From positions 37,157 through 101,156 of the forward strand of contig NZ_POTW01000015.1 of the NCBI RefSeq assembly GCF_003236295.1: a DNA stretch of 64,000 nucleotides. Reading direction: 5' to 3'. The notes beneath the pieces are model-generated. The model was not told where the DNA came from and searched no databases. It saw only the letters and a list, made by a program, of their open reading frames with translations. Below are positions 1 to 9,647 of this stretch, in pieces. Origin of the DNA: Jiangella anatolica. GTDB taxonomy: Bacteria; Actinomycetota; Actinomycetes; Jiangellales; Jiangellaceae. Positions within the stretch are counted from its first letter, which is position 1. Each line of letters opens with the position of its first letter. The translations under genes were made by a program, and so were the position numbers.

Positions 1-168
1 CCGCAGCTCGTCGAGGACGTGCAGGCAGTTGATGCAGCAGAACGTCCAGAAGTCGATGACGGTAAATCGACCTCGAAGGTCTGCGAGGCTGAGGTCCTCG
101 CCGCCGGTGTTGATCCATCCTCCGCGGCCCACCAACTCTGGTGCGCGGACTCGCGCTCGTCCTGTCAC
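1..168 (-). CDS. Thioredoxin-like/NHL-repeat protein, N-terminal fragment
   Basis: Only the first 56 codons are inside the window; the gene runs off the left edge. Reading from a GTG at 168, the protein has APELVGRGGWINTGG, then LSLADLRGRF, then VIDFWTFCCINCLHVLDELR. This is the start of the thioredoxin-like domain of the NHLRC2-type family (thioredoxin fold followed by NHL beta-propeller repeats, normally about 600 residues). The WTFCCINC stretch holds the redox-type CxxC cysteines. The family is presumed to act in thiol redox, but substrates are not established. The same first codons recur at 714-779 as a dead copy. The GTG start is inferred from that recurrence and from the family pattern; no strong ribosome binding site is obvious. 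Confidence 0.8.
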   Translation of the reverse strand, partial: MTGRARVRAPELVGRGGWINTGGEDLSLADLRGRFTVIDFWTFCCINCLHVLDELR

Positions 169-249
169 AGTTCAAGTGTCCCTGACACCCGGCCGGGCGC
201 CCGCCCCCCGGTAGCCCGCAGAGCGTCGTTGTTGCGCTGGACTTCAAGA

Positions 250-284
250 GCCCCGGCGCGGAGCCACACAGCGCGCGCCGGGGC
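250..284. terminator. GC-rich hairpin, possible terminator
   Basis: Arms 250-260 (gccccggcgcg) and 274-284 (cgcgccggggc) are perfectly complementary over 11 bases with a 13-base loop. There is no T tract on either side, so termination activity is inferred only from stem strength. It lies upstream of the left-edge gene and so would not terminate that gene. Confidence 0.4.
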
Positions 285-433
285 CTAGCCGGGATCGCCG
301 GCGTGGGAGCGCCTCCTCCGACCGCTTCCAAGGCTACCCGTTGACCGTTCGTGTGTCCGACTGTCATTCTGGTCGGCTAACTACATCGGGAATCCGCCCG
401 GCGTAGTCCAGAAATGGGCTACCGGGCGGGCTG

Positions 434-598
434 TGGGAGCGGCTCTCCGGTGGCCTCAGCACTCAGGAGGTAGCCGAAGCCACACGCACAGGCAAGGACG
501 TACGACGCTGGAGCGCTTGGAGAGGTTCCGCAGTCACACCAAGGTTATTGGTCAGGTCCTTCGGGATCTCTGGCCGTTGTTCGTGGTGGCGTTCTTGA
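434..598 (+). pseudogene. Possible decayed HTH-protein remnant
   Basis: A reading frame without a convincing start contains GLSTQEVAEATRTGKDVRRW, which resembles the recognition helices of Xre/MbcA-type antitoxin DNA-binding domains (pattern: Leu-Ser/Thr-x-x-Glu-Val-Ala-x-x...Val-Arg-Arg-Trp). Nothing after it in this frame looks like protein, and a different frame reads on with LERFRSHTKVIGQVLRDLWP up to 609. One reading is a frameshifted, truncated antitoxin gene. The match is short and could be chance. Confidence 0.25.
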
Positions 599-713
599 TT
601 CGGATGTGACCTTGGACAGGGCCGGCTGACGTCGGGCCGCCAGGGAGCGAACGGGGATCGGTGGGAACCGGTCCCCTTCGTGCGCTATGGGGTCGCCCCG
701 GTGGGCACTGCTG

Positions 714-779
714 TCATCGCCAGCCGCCGCGGCCGACCAGCTCGGGGGCGCGGACCCGGGCCCGTCCAGTCGATGCCAT
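714..779 (-). pseudogene. Duplicated dead 5' end of the NHL/thioredoxin-like gene
   Basis: From an ATG at 779 the minus strand encodes MASTGRARVRAPELVGRGGW followed by Arg and a stop. Seventeen residues (TGRARVRAPELVGRGGW) are identical to the start of the gene at 1-168, while the codons differ at several wobble positions (for example GAG CTG versus GAG TTG). Similarity ends at the Trp, where the live copy continues with Ile-Asn-Thr-Gly-Gly. This looks like the stump of a second, diverged copy and not a fresh tandem duplication. Confidence 0.6.
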
Positions 780-895
780 GGGCCCATTCTGCGCGCCCGA
801 CTTCACAGGAGCGTCGGGCGGGCGTCACCGGACGGCTCCTTGCCGCACACCTTGCGTCCCGAGAGTGGATGATCCCCCACCCATCAGGAGCACCC

Positions 896-2362
896 ATGCC
901 CAGCACCTGGAGGACCACGGCGGTCACGACCGCCGCGGTCGCGCTGACGGTGGCCGGCTTCGTCCGCGCGGACGACCAGGCCCCGCCGCCAGCACCCGGC
1001 ACACCGCCGGCCGCACCGGCCGTCGCCGGCGCCGCCCCTGTCGAAGGCATCGACGCGATCCACGAGATGTACCTCGACCATGGGCCGGACGCCGGCGTGA
1101 TGGTGATCGCGCACCGCGGCTACTGGCGCGGCGCGCCGGAGAACTCGATCGCCGCCGTCGAGCAGGCGATCGAGCGCGGCGCCCACGTCGTCGAGATCGA
1201 CGTGCAGCGGACCGCCGACGGACATCTCGTGCTCATGCACGACACCACCGTCGACCGCACGACGAACGGCACCGGCGCGGTCTCGTCGCTCACGCTCGCC
1301 CAGATCAAGGCGCTGCGGCTGAAGGAGCACCTGGGCGGCGCCCAGGCCGCCGTCACCGACCACCAGGTGCCGACGCTGGAGGAGGCGCTCGCGGTCGTGA
1401 AGGACCGGGCCATGGTGAACCTGGACAAGGGCTGGCCGTTCCGCGGCCAGGAGTACGACCTGCTGGTCGAGACCGGCACGCTGCGCAACGCGATCTTCAA
1501 GAGCAGCGCCCCGGTCGCCGAGGTCGAGGCGTTCCTCGCCCGCGACGCGGAGATCCTCTATACGCACGTGGTCGGCGACGGGAACGCGGCGTCGATCGGC
1601 GCGTTCTCCGACGACGCCGGCCGGCCGCAGGCCTACGAGCTGGTCTTCGACCGGCTGACCGACCCGCAGATCCAGCCGGCCACGGTCGCAGGCATCCGCG
1701 AGGACGCCCGGGTGTGGATCAACACCATGTGGTACGGCCTGGCCGCCGGCTACACCGACGAGCGGTCGCTGGTCGACCCGGCCGAGGGCTGGGAGCCGGT
1801 GGTCGAGCGGCACGGCGCGTCGATGATCCAGACCGACGACCAGGACGCGCTGGTCGAGTGGCTGGCCGCGCGCAGGACCGGCCAGGACTGGCCGGTCCTC
1901 CCCCGCGACGTCCTGCGGGTCCAGGCCGAGGACTACTCGATCGACGGCGTCGGCGTCGGCTACGCGGACCAGGACGTCGAGAACCGTGGCGGGGCGGCCC
2001 GCGAGTACGAGGGCGTCGACGTCTGCGACAACGGCGGCGCGATCGTCGTCTGCTGGATCCGCGGCGGCGAGTGGACGCGCTACTCCGTCGACGTCCGGGT
2101 GCCGGGCCGGTACGCCGTCACCGCGCGGGTGTCGTCGCCCTACCGTCCGGCCGGCCGGCTCACCGTCGAGTTCGACGACGGGGCGAGCCTCGGCCCGGTC
2201 GACGTCAGGACGACGACCGGCCACAACAGCTTCATGACCCAGCCCGTCGGCGAGGTCCTGCTGGGCCGCGGCACGCACGAGTTCACCGTCCGGATCGACG
2301 CGAACGCCTACCAGAACTTCAACCTCGACCACCTCGAGCTCGAGCGGACCGGGAGCCGATGA
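896..2362 (+). CDS. Secreted glycerophosphodiester phosphodiesterase with CBM6-like domain
   Basis: The 488-residue protein should hydrolyse glycerophosphodiesters to an alcohol and glycerol phosphate outside the cell. The ATG at 896 has AGGAG five bases upstream. Residues 1-25 form a signal-peptide-like start. The GDPD domain (about 60-330) shows the family motifs VIAHRGYWRGAPENS (catalytic His), EIDVQRTADGHLVLMHD and TVDRTTNG. Residues about 340-485 (VQAEDYSIDG through YQNFNLDHLELE) look like a CBM6/CBM35-type beta-sandwich, suggesting attachment to a glycan. The stop overlaps the start of the next gene, so the two are translationally coupled. Enzyme class is secure; the true substrate is not known. 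Confidence 0.88.
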   Translation: MPSTWRTTAVTTAAVALTVAGFVRADDQAPPPAPGTPPAAPAVAGAAPVEGIDAIHEMYLDHGPDAGVMVIAHRGYWRGAPENSIAAVEQAIERGAHVVEIDVQRTADGHLVLMHDTTVDRTTNGTGAVSSLTLAQIKALRLKEHLGGAQAAVTDHQVPTLEEALAVVKDRAMVNLDKGWPFRGQEYDLLVETGTLRNAIFKSSAPVAEVEAFLARDAEILYTHVVGDGNAASIGAFSDDAGRPQAYELVFDRLTDPQIQPATVAGIREDARVWINTMWYGLAAGYTDERSLVDPAEGWEPVVERHGASMIQTDDQDALVEWLAARRTGQDWPVLPRDVLRVQAEDYSIDGVGVGYADQDVENRGGAAREYEGVDVCDNGGAIVVCWIRGGEWTRYSVDVRVPGRYAVTARVSSPYRPAGRLTVEFDDGASLGPVDVRTTTGHNSFMTQPVGEVLLGRGTHEFTVRIDANAYQNFNLDHLELERTGSR

Positions 2363-4152
2363 TGCGCCGTCACCACACCCTCGCCGCGGCCGCCGCCCTC
2401 GTCCTGACCGGACTGGCTGCGCCGGCCGCCACCGCCGAGCCGGCGACCGAGCAGGCGACTGAGCCGGCCGGCACCGTCCCCGTCCAGCTGCTGTCGATCA
2501 CCGACCTGCACGGCTACTTCGGCGCCTACACCGCGTCGATCCGCGGCGCGCACGCCGGCGACCCCGCGCAGACCGTCGGCGGCGGCGCGTACCTGGCGAC
2601 GCACCTGAAGCAGCTCGCCGCCGGGCAGCCGAACTCGATCCTGTTCTCCGCCGGCGACGACTTCTCCGGCTGGCCGGACGAGACCGAGTTCTTCTGGAAC
2701 GAGCCGACCGTCGAGTACCTCGACGCGATCGGGCTGGAGTTCTCCACCGTCGGCAACCACGAGATGGACCGCGGCTTCGCGTTCCTCGACCACATGCGCA
2801 ACGGCACCTGCGAAGGCCGCCCGGACGACGACCTCTGCTTCACCGACTCGACCGGCCAGGTGTTCGACGGCGCCGAGTACGAGTACTACTCGGCGAACGT
2901 CATCGACCGCGCGACGGACGAGCCCGCGCTGGAGCCGTCGCACGTCGAGTACGTGGACGACGGCGCCGGTGGCACGCTGCCGGTCGGGTTCGTGCACGCC
3001 ACGACCTCGCTGACGTCGAGCGAGCAGATGTCGTACACGCCCACCGGGTACGACTACGCGCCCGAGGTCGCCGCGATCAACGCGGCCACGTCGGCGCTGA
3101 GGGACCAGGGCGTCGAGGCGATCGTCGTCGTACTGCACGAGGGGTTCTCGCAGCAGGCGGGCACCGGCTACAACGACTGCGTCGCGCCGTTCGGCCCGGC
3201 CGTCGACTTCAACCGCGAGATCGACGCCGAGGTGGACGCGATCGTCACCGGGCACTGGCACGGCATGGTCAACTGCTTCCTGCCCGGCCCCGACGGCGTG
3301 CCGCGGCCGATCGTCCAGGGCGGCAACCACGGCCACCTGATCAGCGAGATCGGCCTGCGGCTGGACCCGGCCACCGGCGACGTCGTCCGTGACCGCACGA
3401 CGTCGGTCCTGCACCCCAACACGCAGGACGTCGCGCCGGATCCGGAGGCGGTGCGGATCGCGGACTACTGGCAGGCCCGGCTGGCCGAGCGCAACGCCAC
3501 CGAGATCGCCACGGTCACCGGCGACATCCGCCGTGCGCCGGGCGACGCGGCTGAGTCGCCCGCGTACAACCTGGCCGCCGACGCGTTCCTCTGGGCGGCG
3601 AACCAGGACGGCGCGGCCGACCTGGCGGTGGCGATGCCCGGCATCCTGCGCGCCGACGTCACGTATGCGCCGACGCCGTCGCGGCTGGGCGACGCGCCGG
3701 GCCGGGTGCTGTTCCCGGAGCTCGCCGTCGGCGTGGTCTACGACTCCGGCATCGGCGTCGGGATCGTCCGCGGCACGGTGACGGGTCAGGACGTGCTGGA
3801 CCTGCTGGAGAGCCAGTGGCAGGCCGGCCCGAACGGGACGGTGACGTTCCGGTCGATGGCGGTGTCGGGCAACGTCACCTACGCCTACGACACCGACCGG
3901 CCGCTGGGCCGGCGGGTCGTGCCGGGCAGCGTCCGCGTCGACGGCCGGCCGCTGCGCCCGGGCGGCGACTACCGGGTGGCGACGCTGGCGAACAACTTCT
4001 TCGCCAAGAACGCCACGCCGGGCTTCACGGCCCTGATCGGCGCCCGCGACCAGGACCGCAGCCTCTTCAACGGCGGCGACGCGCTGTGGCGCTACGCCGA
4101 GGCGCACTCGCCGCTCGCCCCGCCCGAGGTGGGCAGGGCGAGCGCGCGCTGA
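2362..4152 (+). CDS. Secreted 5'-nucleotidase/metallophosphoesterase
   Basis: A UshA/5'-nucleotidase-type enzyme of about 596 residues that should dephosphorylate extracellular nucleotides or other phosphate esters. The start is RRHHTLAAAAALVLTGLAAP, a clear signal peptide ending near an Ala-x-Ala. The metallophosphoesterase domain has ITDLHGYFG, SAGDDFSGW, VGNHEMDRG and VTGHWHGM as metal-binding motifs. The C-terminal 5'-nucleotidase domain begins around residue 370 and includes LANNFFAKNATPGF. There is no LPXTG anchor, so release into the medium is likely. Two consecutive ATGs (2359, 2362) are possible starts; the second is better spaced from GGGAG at 2351. The coupling with the phosphodiesterase suggests joint phosphate scavenging. 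Confidence 0.87.
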   Translation: MRRHHTLAAAAALVLTGLAAPAATAEPATEQATEPAGTVPVQLLSITDLHGYFGAYTASIRGAHAGDPAQTVGGGAYLATHLKQLAAGQPNSILFSAGDDFSGWPDETEFFWNEPTVEYLDAIGLEFSTVGNHEMDRGFAFLDHMRNGTCEGRPDDDLCFTDSTGQVFDGAEYEYYSANVIDRATDEPALEPSHVEYVDDGAGGTLPVGFVHATTSLTSSEQMSYTPTGYDYAPEVAAINAATSALRDQGVEAIVVVLHEGFSQQAGTGYNDCVAPFGPAVDFNREIDAEVDAIVTGHWHGMVNCFLPGPDGVPRPIVQGGNHGHLISEIGLRLDPATGDVVRDRTTSVLHPNTQDVAPDPEAVRIADYWQARLAERNATEIATVTGDIRRAPGDAAESPAYNLAADAFLWAANQDGAADLAVAMPGILRADVTYAPTPSRLGDAPGRVLFPELAVGVVYDSGIGVGIVRGTVTGQDVLDLLESQWQAGPNGTVTFRSMAVSGNVTYAYDTDRPLGRRVVPGSVRVDGRPLRPGGDYRVATLANNFFAKNATPGFTALIGARDQDRSLFNGGDALWRYAEAHSPLAPPEVGRASAR

Positions 4153-4172
4153 CGAACGGGGGGCGCCGGCGG

Positions 4173-6236
4173 TCAGGTGAGGATCGCCGGCGTCTCCCAG
4201 TCCTTGCCGAGCACGTTGTGCGCGAGGAAGGCGAACACCGTCTGGTACCAGACCTTCGCGTGCTGCGGGGTGAGGATCCAGTGGTTCTCGTCCGGGAAGT
4301 AGAGGAACTTGTGCGGCATCTCGCCGTCCTCGCCCTGGGCCCGGGTGGCGATCTCGAACCAGAGCCGCAGCGCCTCGCCGATCGGCACCCGGTAGTCGCG
4401 GTCGCCGTGGATGACGAGCATGGGGGTGGTGATGGAGTCGACGTGGTTGTGCGGCGAGTTGGCCGCCGCCATCTCGGCCGTCATCTCCTTGACCCAGTAG
4501 AACGCGGCGTCGGTGGTGGGGCCGAACTGGTCCAGCGCCCACAGGCTGGCGTGCGTGACGATCGCGTCGAAGCGGTCGGTGTTGCCGGCCACCCAGTTCG
4601 CCATGTAGCCGCCGAACGAGCCGCCCATCGCGGCGGTGCGGGTGTCGTCGACCTCGTCGCGGGCGACGGCGGCGTCGGTGATGGCCATCAGGTCGGTGAA
4701 CGGCGCCTTGCCCCACGCGCCCCAGCCGCGACGGATGAAGTCGAGGCCGTAGCCGGTGGACAGCGCCGGGTCCGGCAGCAGGACCGCGTAGCCCTGTGCG
4801 ACCGCGAGCCACGGGTTCCACCGCCACGACCAGGCGTTCCACGACCCGAGCGGGCCGCCGTGGATCCACAGCAGCAGCGGCGCCGGGCTCGTCGCCGACG
4901 CGCCGTCGGGCAGCGCGAGCCAGCCGCGCACGCGCACGCCGTCGGCGGCGGTCGTGTCCAGCTCGGCGAGCGTGCCCGGCAGCTCGGGGACGGGCGCGGG
5001 CGCCGGCAGCGGCTCCGAGCTCTGCCGGGCGGCGGTCGCCGACAGCCGGACCGGCCGCGGCGGCTCGAGGTAGGACGTGCGCAGCGCGTAGACGGTCTGG
5101 CCGTCGGGCGCGACGACGAGGTCGGAGTAGGCGTAGTCGTCGGCGGTGAGCCGGGTGATCTCGCCGCTGGCGAGGTCGATCCGGAAGACCGGTGCGCGGC
5201 CGTCGTCGTCGGCGGCGAAGAACAGCGCGGAGCCGTCCGGCGCCCACACCGGCGTGCCGGGCCAGCGGTCCCAGTCGGCGGTGAGCGACCGGATGGCGCC
5301 GTCGGCGACGGTGATGACGACCAGCTCCTGGTCGACCGGCTCGGTCGGCGTGGAGCGCCGGCCCCTGATGGCAGCGACGCTGGCGCCGTCGGGCGAGAAC
5401 TTCGCCGTCTCGAACTCGTGGTCGGCGTCGTCGGCCAGCAGCCGCCGCTCGCCGGTCGCGACGTCGATCAGCACCAGCGACTGGCGGAACCCGCCGCGCT
5501 CGGGCACGTTCCACACCGCGACGACGCTCGAGCCGTCGGCGCTGACGTCGTAGGAGGTGGAGTCCAGCGACCGGCCGGCGTCGGGGGTGAGGTCGCGCAG
5601 CTCGACCGCGGGGTCGTCGAGAGGCGAGTCTCCGTCGCGCAGCGCGCCGGCGAACAGCCGCGGCGCGTCGGGGCCGAGGTCGTGGTCCCAGTACCGCACC
5701 GGGTAACGCTCGTGCAGGATCGCGGCGACCTTCTTCTCCTTGCGCTCCTTGCGCCGCTTCTCCTCGGACTCGAGGTCGGTCGACGACGGGAACGTGCTGG
5801 AGGCGACCACGACGGTCCCGGACTCGCGCGCGACCACCACGCCGCCGACACCACCCGGCCGCTTCGCGACGACGCGGGCCTCGCCGCCGTCGGCCGGAAG
5901 CAGCCAGAGCAGCGGGACCTCGTCGTCCTCCTTGGCGGAGGGATCGGGGCGTGCGGAGCCGAACAGCAGAGAGCCGTCGGGCAGGAAGGCGGCGCCGCTC
6001 TCGCCCTTCGCGCTGCGGGTCAGCCGCCGGGCCGGGCGCTCGCCGGCCGGGTCGACCTCCCAGAGGGCGGTGACGTACTTCGTGCTGTCGGGGCCGAGCG
6101 TCGACACCGCGGTCACCAGCCGGGCGCCGTCGGGCGACAGCGTCAGCCCGCCGGTGCGCGGCAGTGCCACATAGGCGTCCAGGTCGTGGAACGGTGTGGG
6201 TGGGAGGTCCGGGGTCTCCGGCGTGGTGTCTGTCAC
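4173..6236 (-). CDS. S9 family prolyl oligopeptidase-like serine peptidase
   Basis: A 687-residue cytoplasmic peptidase of the acylaminoacyl-peptidase/S9C type, which cleaves short peptides. The N-terminal two thirds is a WD-like beta-propeller with repeated SPDG and APDG motifs (LTLSPDGARLV, KFSPDGASV, VWAPDGSALFF). The C-terminal alpha/beta hydrolase carries the nucleophile in GGSFGGYMANW (Ser540), the acid in VIHGDRDYRVP and the His in DENHWIL. No signal peptide is present. It converges with the upstream nucleotidase gene, 20 bases away. Family and catalytic triad are clear; the physiological substrate is not. Confidence 0.92.
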   Translation of the reverse strand: MTDTTPETPDLPPTPFHDLDAYVALPRTGGLTLSPDGARLVTAVSTLGPDSTKYVTALWEVDPAGERPARRLTRSAKGESGAAFLPDGSLLFGSARPDPSAKEDDEVPLLWLLPADGGEARVVAKRPGGVGGVVVARESGTVVVASSTFPSSTDLESEEKRRKERKEKKVAAILHERYPVRYWDHDLGPDAPRLFAGALRDGDSPLDDPAVELRDLTPDAGRSLDSTSYDVSADGSSVVAVWNVPERGGFRQSLVLIDVATGERRLLADDADHEFETAKFSPDGASVAAIRGRRSTPTEPVDQELVVITVADGAIRSLTADWDRWPGTPVWAPDGSALFFAADDDGRAPVFRIDLASGEITRLTADDYAYSDLVVAPDGQTVYALRTSYLEPPRPVRLSATAARQSSEPLPAPAPVPELPGTLAELDTTAADGVRVRGWLALPDGASATSPAPLLLWIHGGPLGSWNAWSWRWNPWLAVAQGYAVLLPDPALSTGYGLDFIRRGWGAWGKAPFTDLMAITDAAVARDEVDDTRTAAMGGSFGGYMANWVAGNTDRFDAIVTHASLWALDQFGPTTDAAFYWVKEMTAEMAAANSPHNHVDSITTPMLVIHGDRDYRVPIGEALRLWFEIATRAQGEDGEMPHKFLYFPDENHWILTPQHAKVWYQTVFAFLAHNVLGKDWETPAILT

Positions 6237-6334
6237 GGTTTCTTACCTATCACGGGACCGCGGCGCCCTGACAGGACTACTTACGCAACACCACGACGGC
6301 GTTCTACCCTCGACATGGCGGAGAGGGAGCTTCG

Positions 6335-7627
6335 ATGACGAAGACGGCGATGGCCTGGTCGAAGGGCGCCGACCTGTCCACGATCGCGCGCCGGCTGCGG
6401 TACGCCCACGAGACGTTCGTCGCCACCGGCCGCGCCTCCCCCGATCTGCGCCCCGTCGTCGCCGACTCGTGGCAGCGGTCGGTGTCGTCCGGCGCCGATC
6501 CCGCCGGGAGCCGGCTGGCGCCGGTCGAGCTGACCGACGCCGACCTCGACGGCTACCGCACCGCGCATCCGCTGGCCGCGGTCATGCCGGTGATCCGGAA
6601 CCTGCTGGTGGCCGACGCCGCCGACAGCGACCTGCTGGTCGCGGTGGCCGACCACGAGGGCCGGCTGCTGTGGGTCGAGGGCGAGCCGCTGCTGCGCCGG
6701 CGGGCCGAGGCGATGCACTTCGTGGCCGGGGCGCGGTGGAGCGAGCAGCTGGCCGGCACGAACGCCCCCGGTACCGCGCTGGCCATCGGCGGGCCGGTGC
6801 AGATCTTCGCCGCCGAGCACTTCTCCGCGGCGGTGCAGCCGTGGAGCTGCTCGGCCGCGCCCATCCACGACCCGCGCACCGGCGCCGTCCTCGGCGTCAT
6901 CGACGTCACCGGCGGCGACCACGTGGCCTCGCCGCACATGCTGACGCTGGTGCGCGCGGCCGCGGCGGCCGCCGAGTCCGAGCTGCGGCTGCAGGCGCTC
7001 GGCCCGCTGGCGCCGTCGCGGTCCCGGGCCGTGCCGTCGCCGGCCGGCCAGCCCCGCCTGGAGGTGCTCGGCACGTCCGGGCGGCTGCTGCGCGGCGGCG
7101 CGCCGCAGCCCATCTCGCCCCGGCTGGCCGAGGTCCTGCTGCTGCTCAGCCTCCGTCCGGACGGTCTGAGCGCCGAACAGCTGGCGGTCGACCTGTACGA
7201 ACGGGAACCGTCCATGGTCACCGTCCGGGCCGAGCTGAGCCGGCTGCGGACCCTGCTCGGCGCCGCGGCGGTGCAGTCGCGGCCGTACCGTCTGCGCGTC
7301 CCGGTCGGCACCGACCTCGCCGAGCTGACCGCCCTGCTCACCCGCGGCGACGCCCGTGCGGCGCTGGACCGGTACGCGGGTCCGGTGCTGCCGTCCTCAC
7401 AGGCGCCGCGGATCGCCCGGCTGCGGGCCGAGACCGCCGCGGCGCTGCGCCGGGTGCTGCTCGACCACGCTGACGCGGCCACCCTGCTCGACTACGCCCA
7501 CCGGCACGCCGACGACGACCTCGACGTGTGGACGGCGGCGCACGACCGCCTGCCGGCCGGTGACCCGCGCCGGTCCCCCGTCGCCAGCCGCATCGAGCTG
7601 CTCGACGCCGAGCTCGGCCTGCGCTGA
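6335..7627 (+). CDS. GAF-domain transcriptional regulator
   Basis: A 430-residue regulator with an AcoR-like N-terminus (SDLRPVV-type helical lead, then a GAF domain at about 60-215 with FVAGARWSEQLAGTNAPGTA and GVIDVTGGDHVASPHMLTLV). In place of a sigma-54 AAA domain or Fis helix it has a C-terminal winged-helix-like region (LEVLG, then SPRLAEVLLLLSLRPDGLSA, then VTVRAELSRLRTLLG). This arrangement is common in actinomycete regulators next to aldehyde dehydrogenase genes. GAGGGAG lies just before the ATG. It is followed after 99 bases by the dehydrogenase gene, so it most likely controls that gene in response to an aldehyde or alcohol; this is inference. Confidence 0.82.
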   Translation: MTKTAMAWSKGADLSTIARRLRYAHETFVATGRASPDLRPVVADSWQRSVSSGADPAGSRLAPVELTDADLDGYRTAHPLAAVMPVIRNLLVADAADSDLLVAVADHEGRLLWVEGEPLLRRRAEAMHFVAGARWSEQLAGTNAPGTALAIGGPVQIFAAEHFSAAVQPWSCSAAPIHDPRTGAVLGVIDVTGGDHVASPHMLTLVRAAAAAAESELRLQALGPLAPSRSRAVPSPAGQPRLEVLGTSGRLLRGGAPQPISPRLAEVLLLLSLRPDGLSAEQLAVDLYEREPSMVTVRAELSRLRTLLGAAAVQSRPYRLRVPVGTDLAELTALLTRGDARAALDRYAGPVLPSSQAPRIARLRAETAAALRRVLLDHADAATLLDYAHRHADDDLDVWTAAHDRLPAGDPRRSPVASRIELLDAELGLR

Positions 7628-7726
7628 GGCGCCCGGATCACCCAGCCGTCGCGGCAACGTTGCGGCAACCACACGCCGTCTACGGTCTCCGGCACCGCGC
7701 ACCCGTGCAGTCGAAGGAGACCAGCC

Positions 7727-9249
<1,523 letters not shown>

Positions 9250-9250
<1 letters not shown>

Positions 9251-9633
9251 TGCCCGAGCGCGTGGCCATCACCGACGCGGCCGCCGCGCTCGTGACGCGA
9301 CTGGTGGAGCAGCACGGCCCGCTGCTGTTCCACCAGTCCGGCGGGTGCTGCGACGGCAGCTCGCCGATGTGTTACCCGCGTGGGGAGTTCCTCGTCGGAG
9401 ACGTCGACGTGTTCCTCGGCTGGGTGGCGGCCACGCCGTTCTACATGTCCGGCCCGCAGTTCGAGTACTGGCGGCACACACACCTCACGGTGGACGTGGT
9501 GCCGGGACGAGGCAGCGGGTTCAGCGTCGAGGCGCCCGAGGGCGTGCGGTTCCTCATCCGCTCACGTCTCTACACCGATGACGAGGACGCCGCGCTGGCC
9601 GACGTCCCGGCGCCGCACGGCCCGCAGCACTGA
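9250..9633 (+). CDS. DUF779 family protein
   Basis: A 127-residue small protein recognisable as DUF779 by FHQSGGCCDGSSPMCY, FLGWVAATPFYM and FEYWRHTHLTVDVVPGRG. The family has conserved cysteines and histidines that could bind metal, and it accompanies aldehyde dehydrogenases, but its biochemical function is not established. The start ATG shares its A with the dehydrogenase stop (TGATG), so it depends on translation of that gene. Confidence 0.88.
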
Positions 9634-9647
9634 CCCGGCTGCCGCAC

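Larger units (their letters stand above)
169..895. other. Long intergenic stretch with gene remnants
   Basis: This 727-base stretch has no intact gene that I can support. It holds a GC-rich hairpin (250-284), a possible decayed HTH reading frame (434-598), a smaller hairpin (653-676, ten-base arms with one wobble) and a dead copy of the start of the left-hand gene (714-779). Reading frames crossing it are short or arginine/proline-rich shadows. The promoter of the downstream phosphodiesterase gene must lie near its right end, but no clear -35/-10 pair is visible. Confidence 0.6.

Noticed and set aside
2308..5514. A 1068-codon open frame on the minus strand
   Set aside because: It crosses the antisense of the nucleotidase gene and a second frame of the peptidase gene, is Arg/Ala/Val-rich without any domain, and is a usual shadow of high-GC coding DNA.
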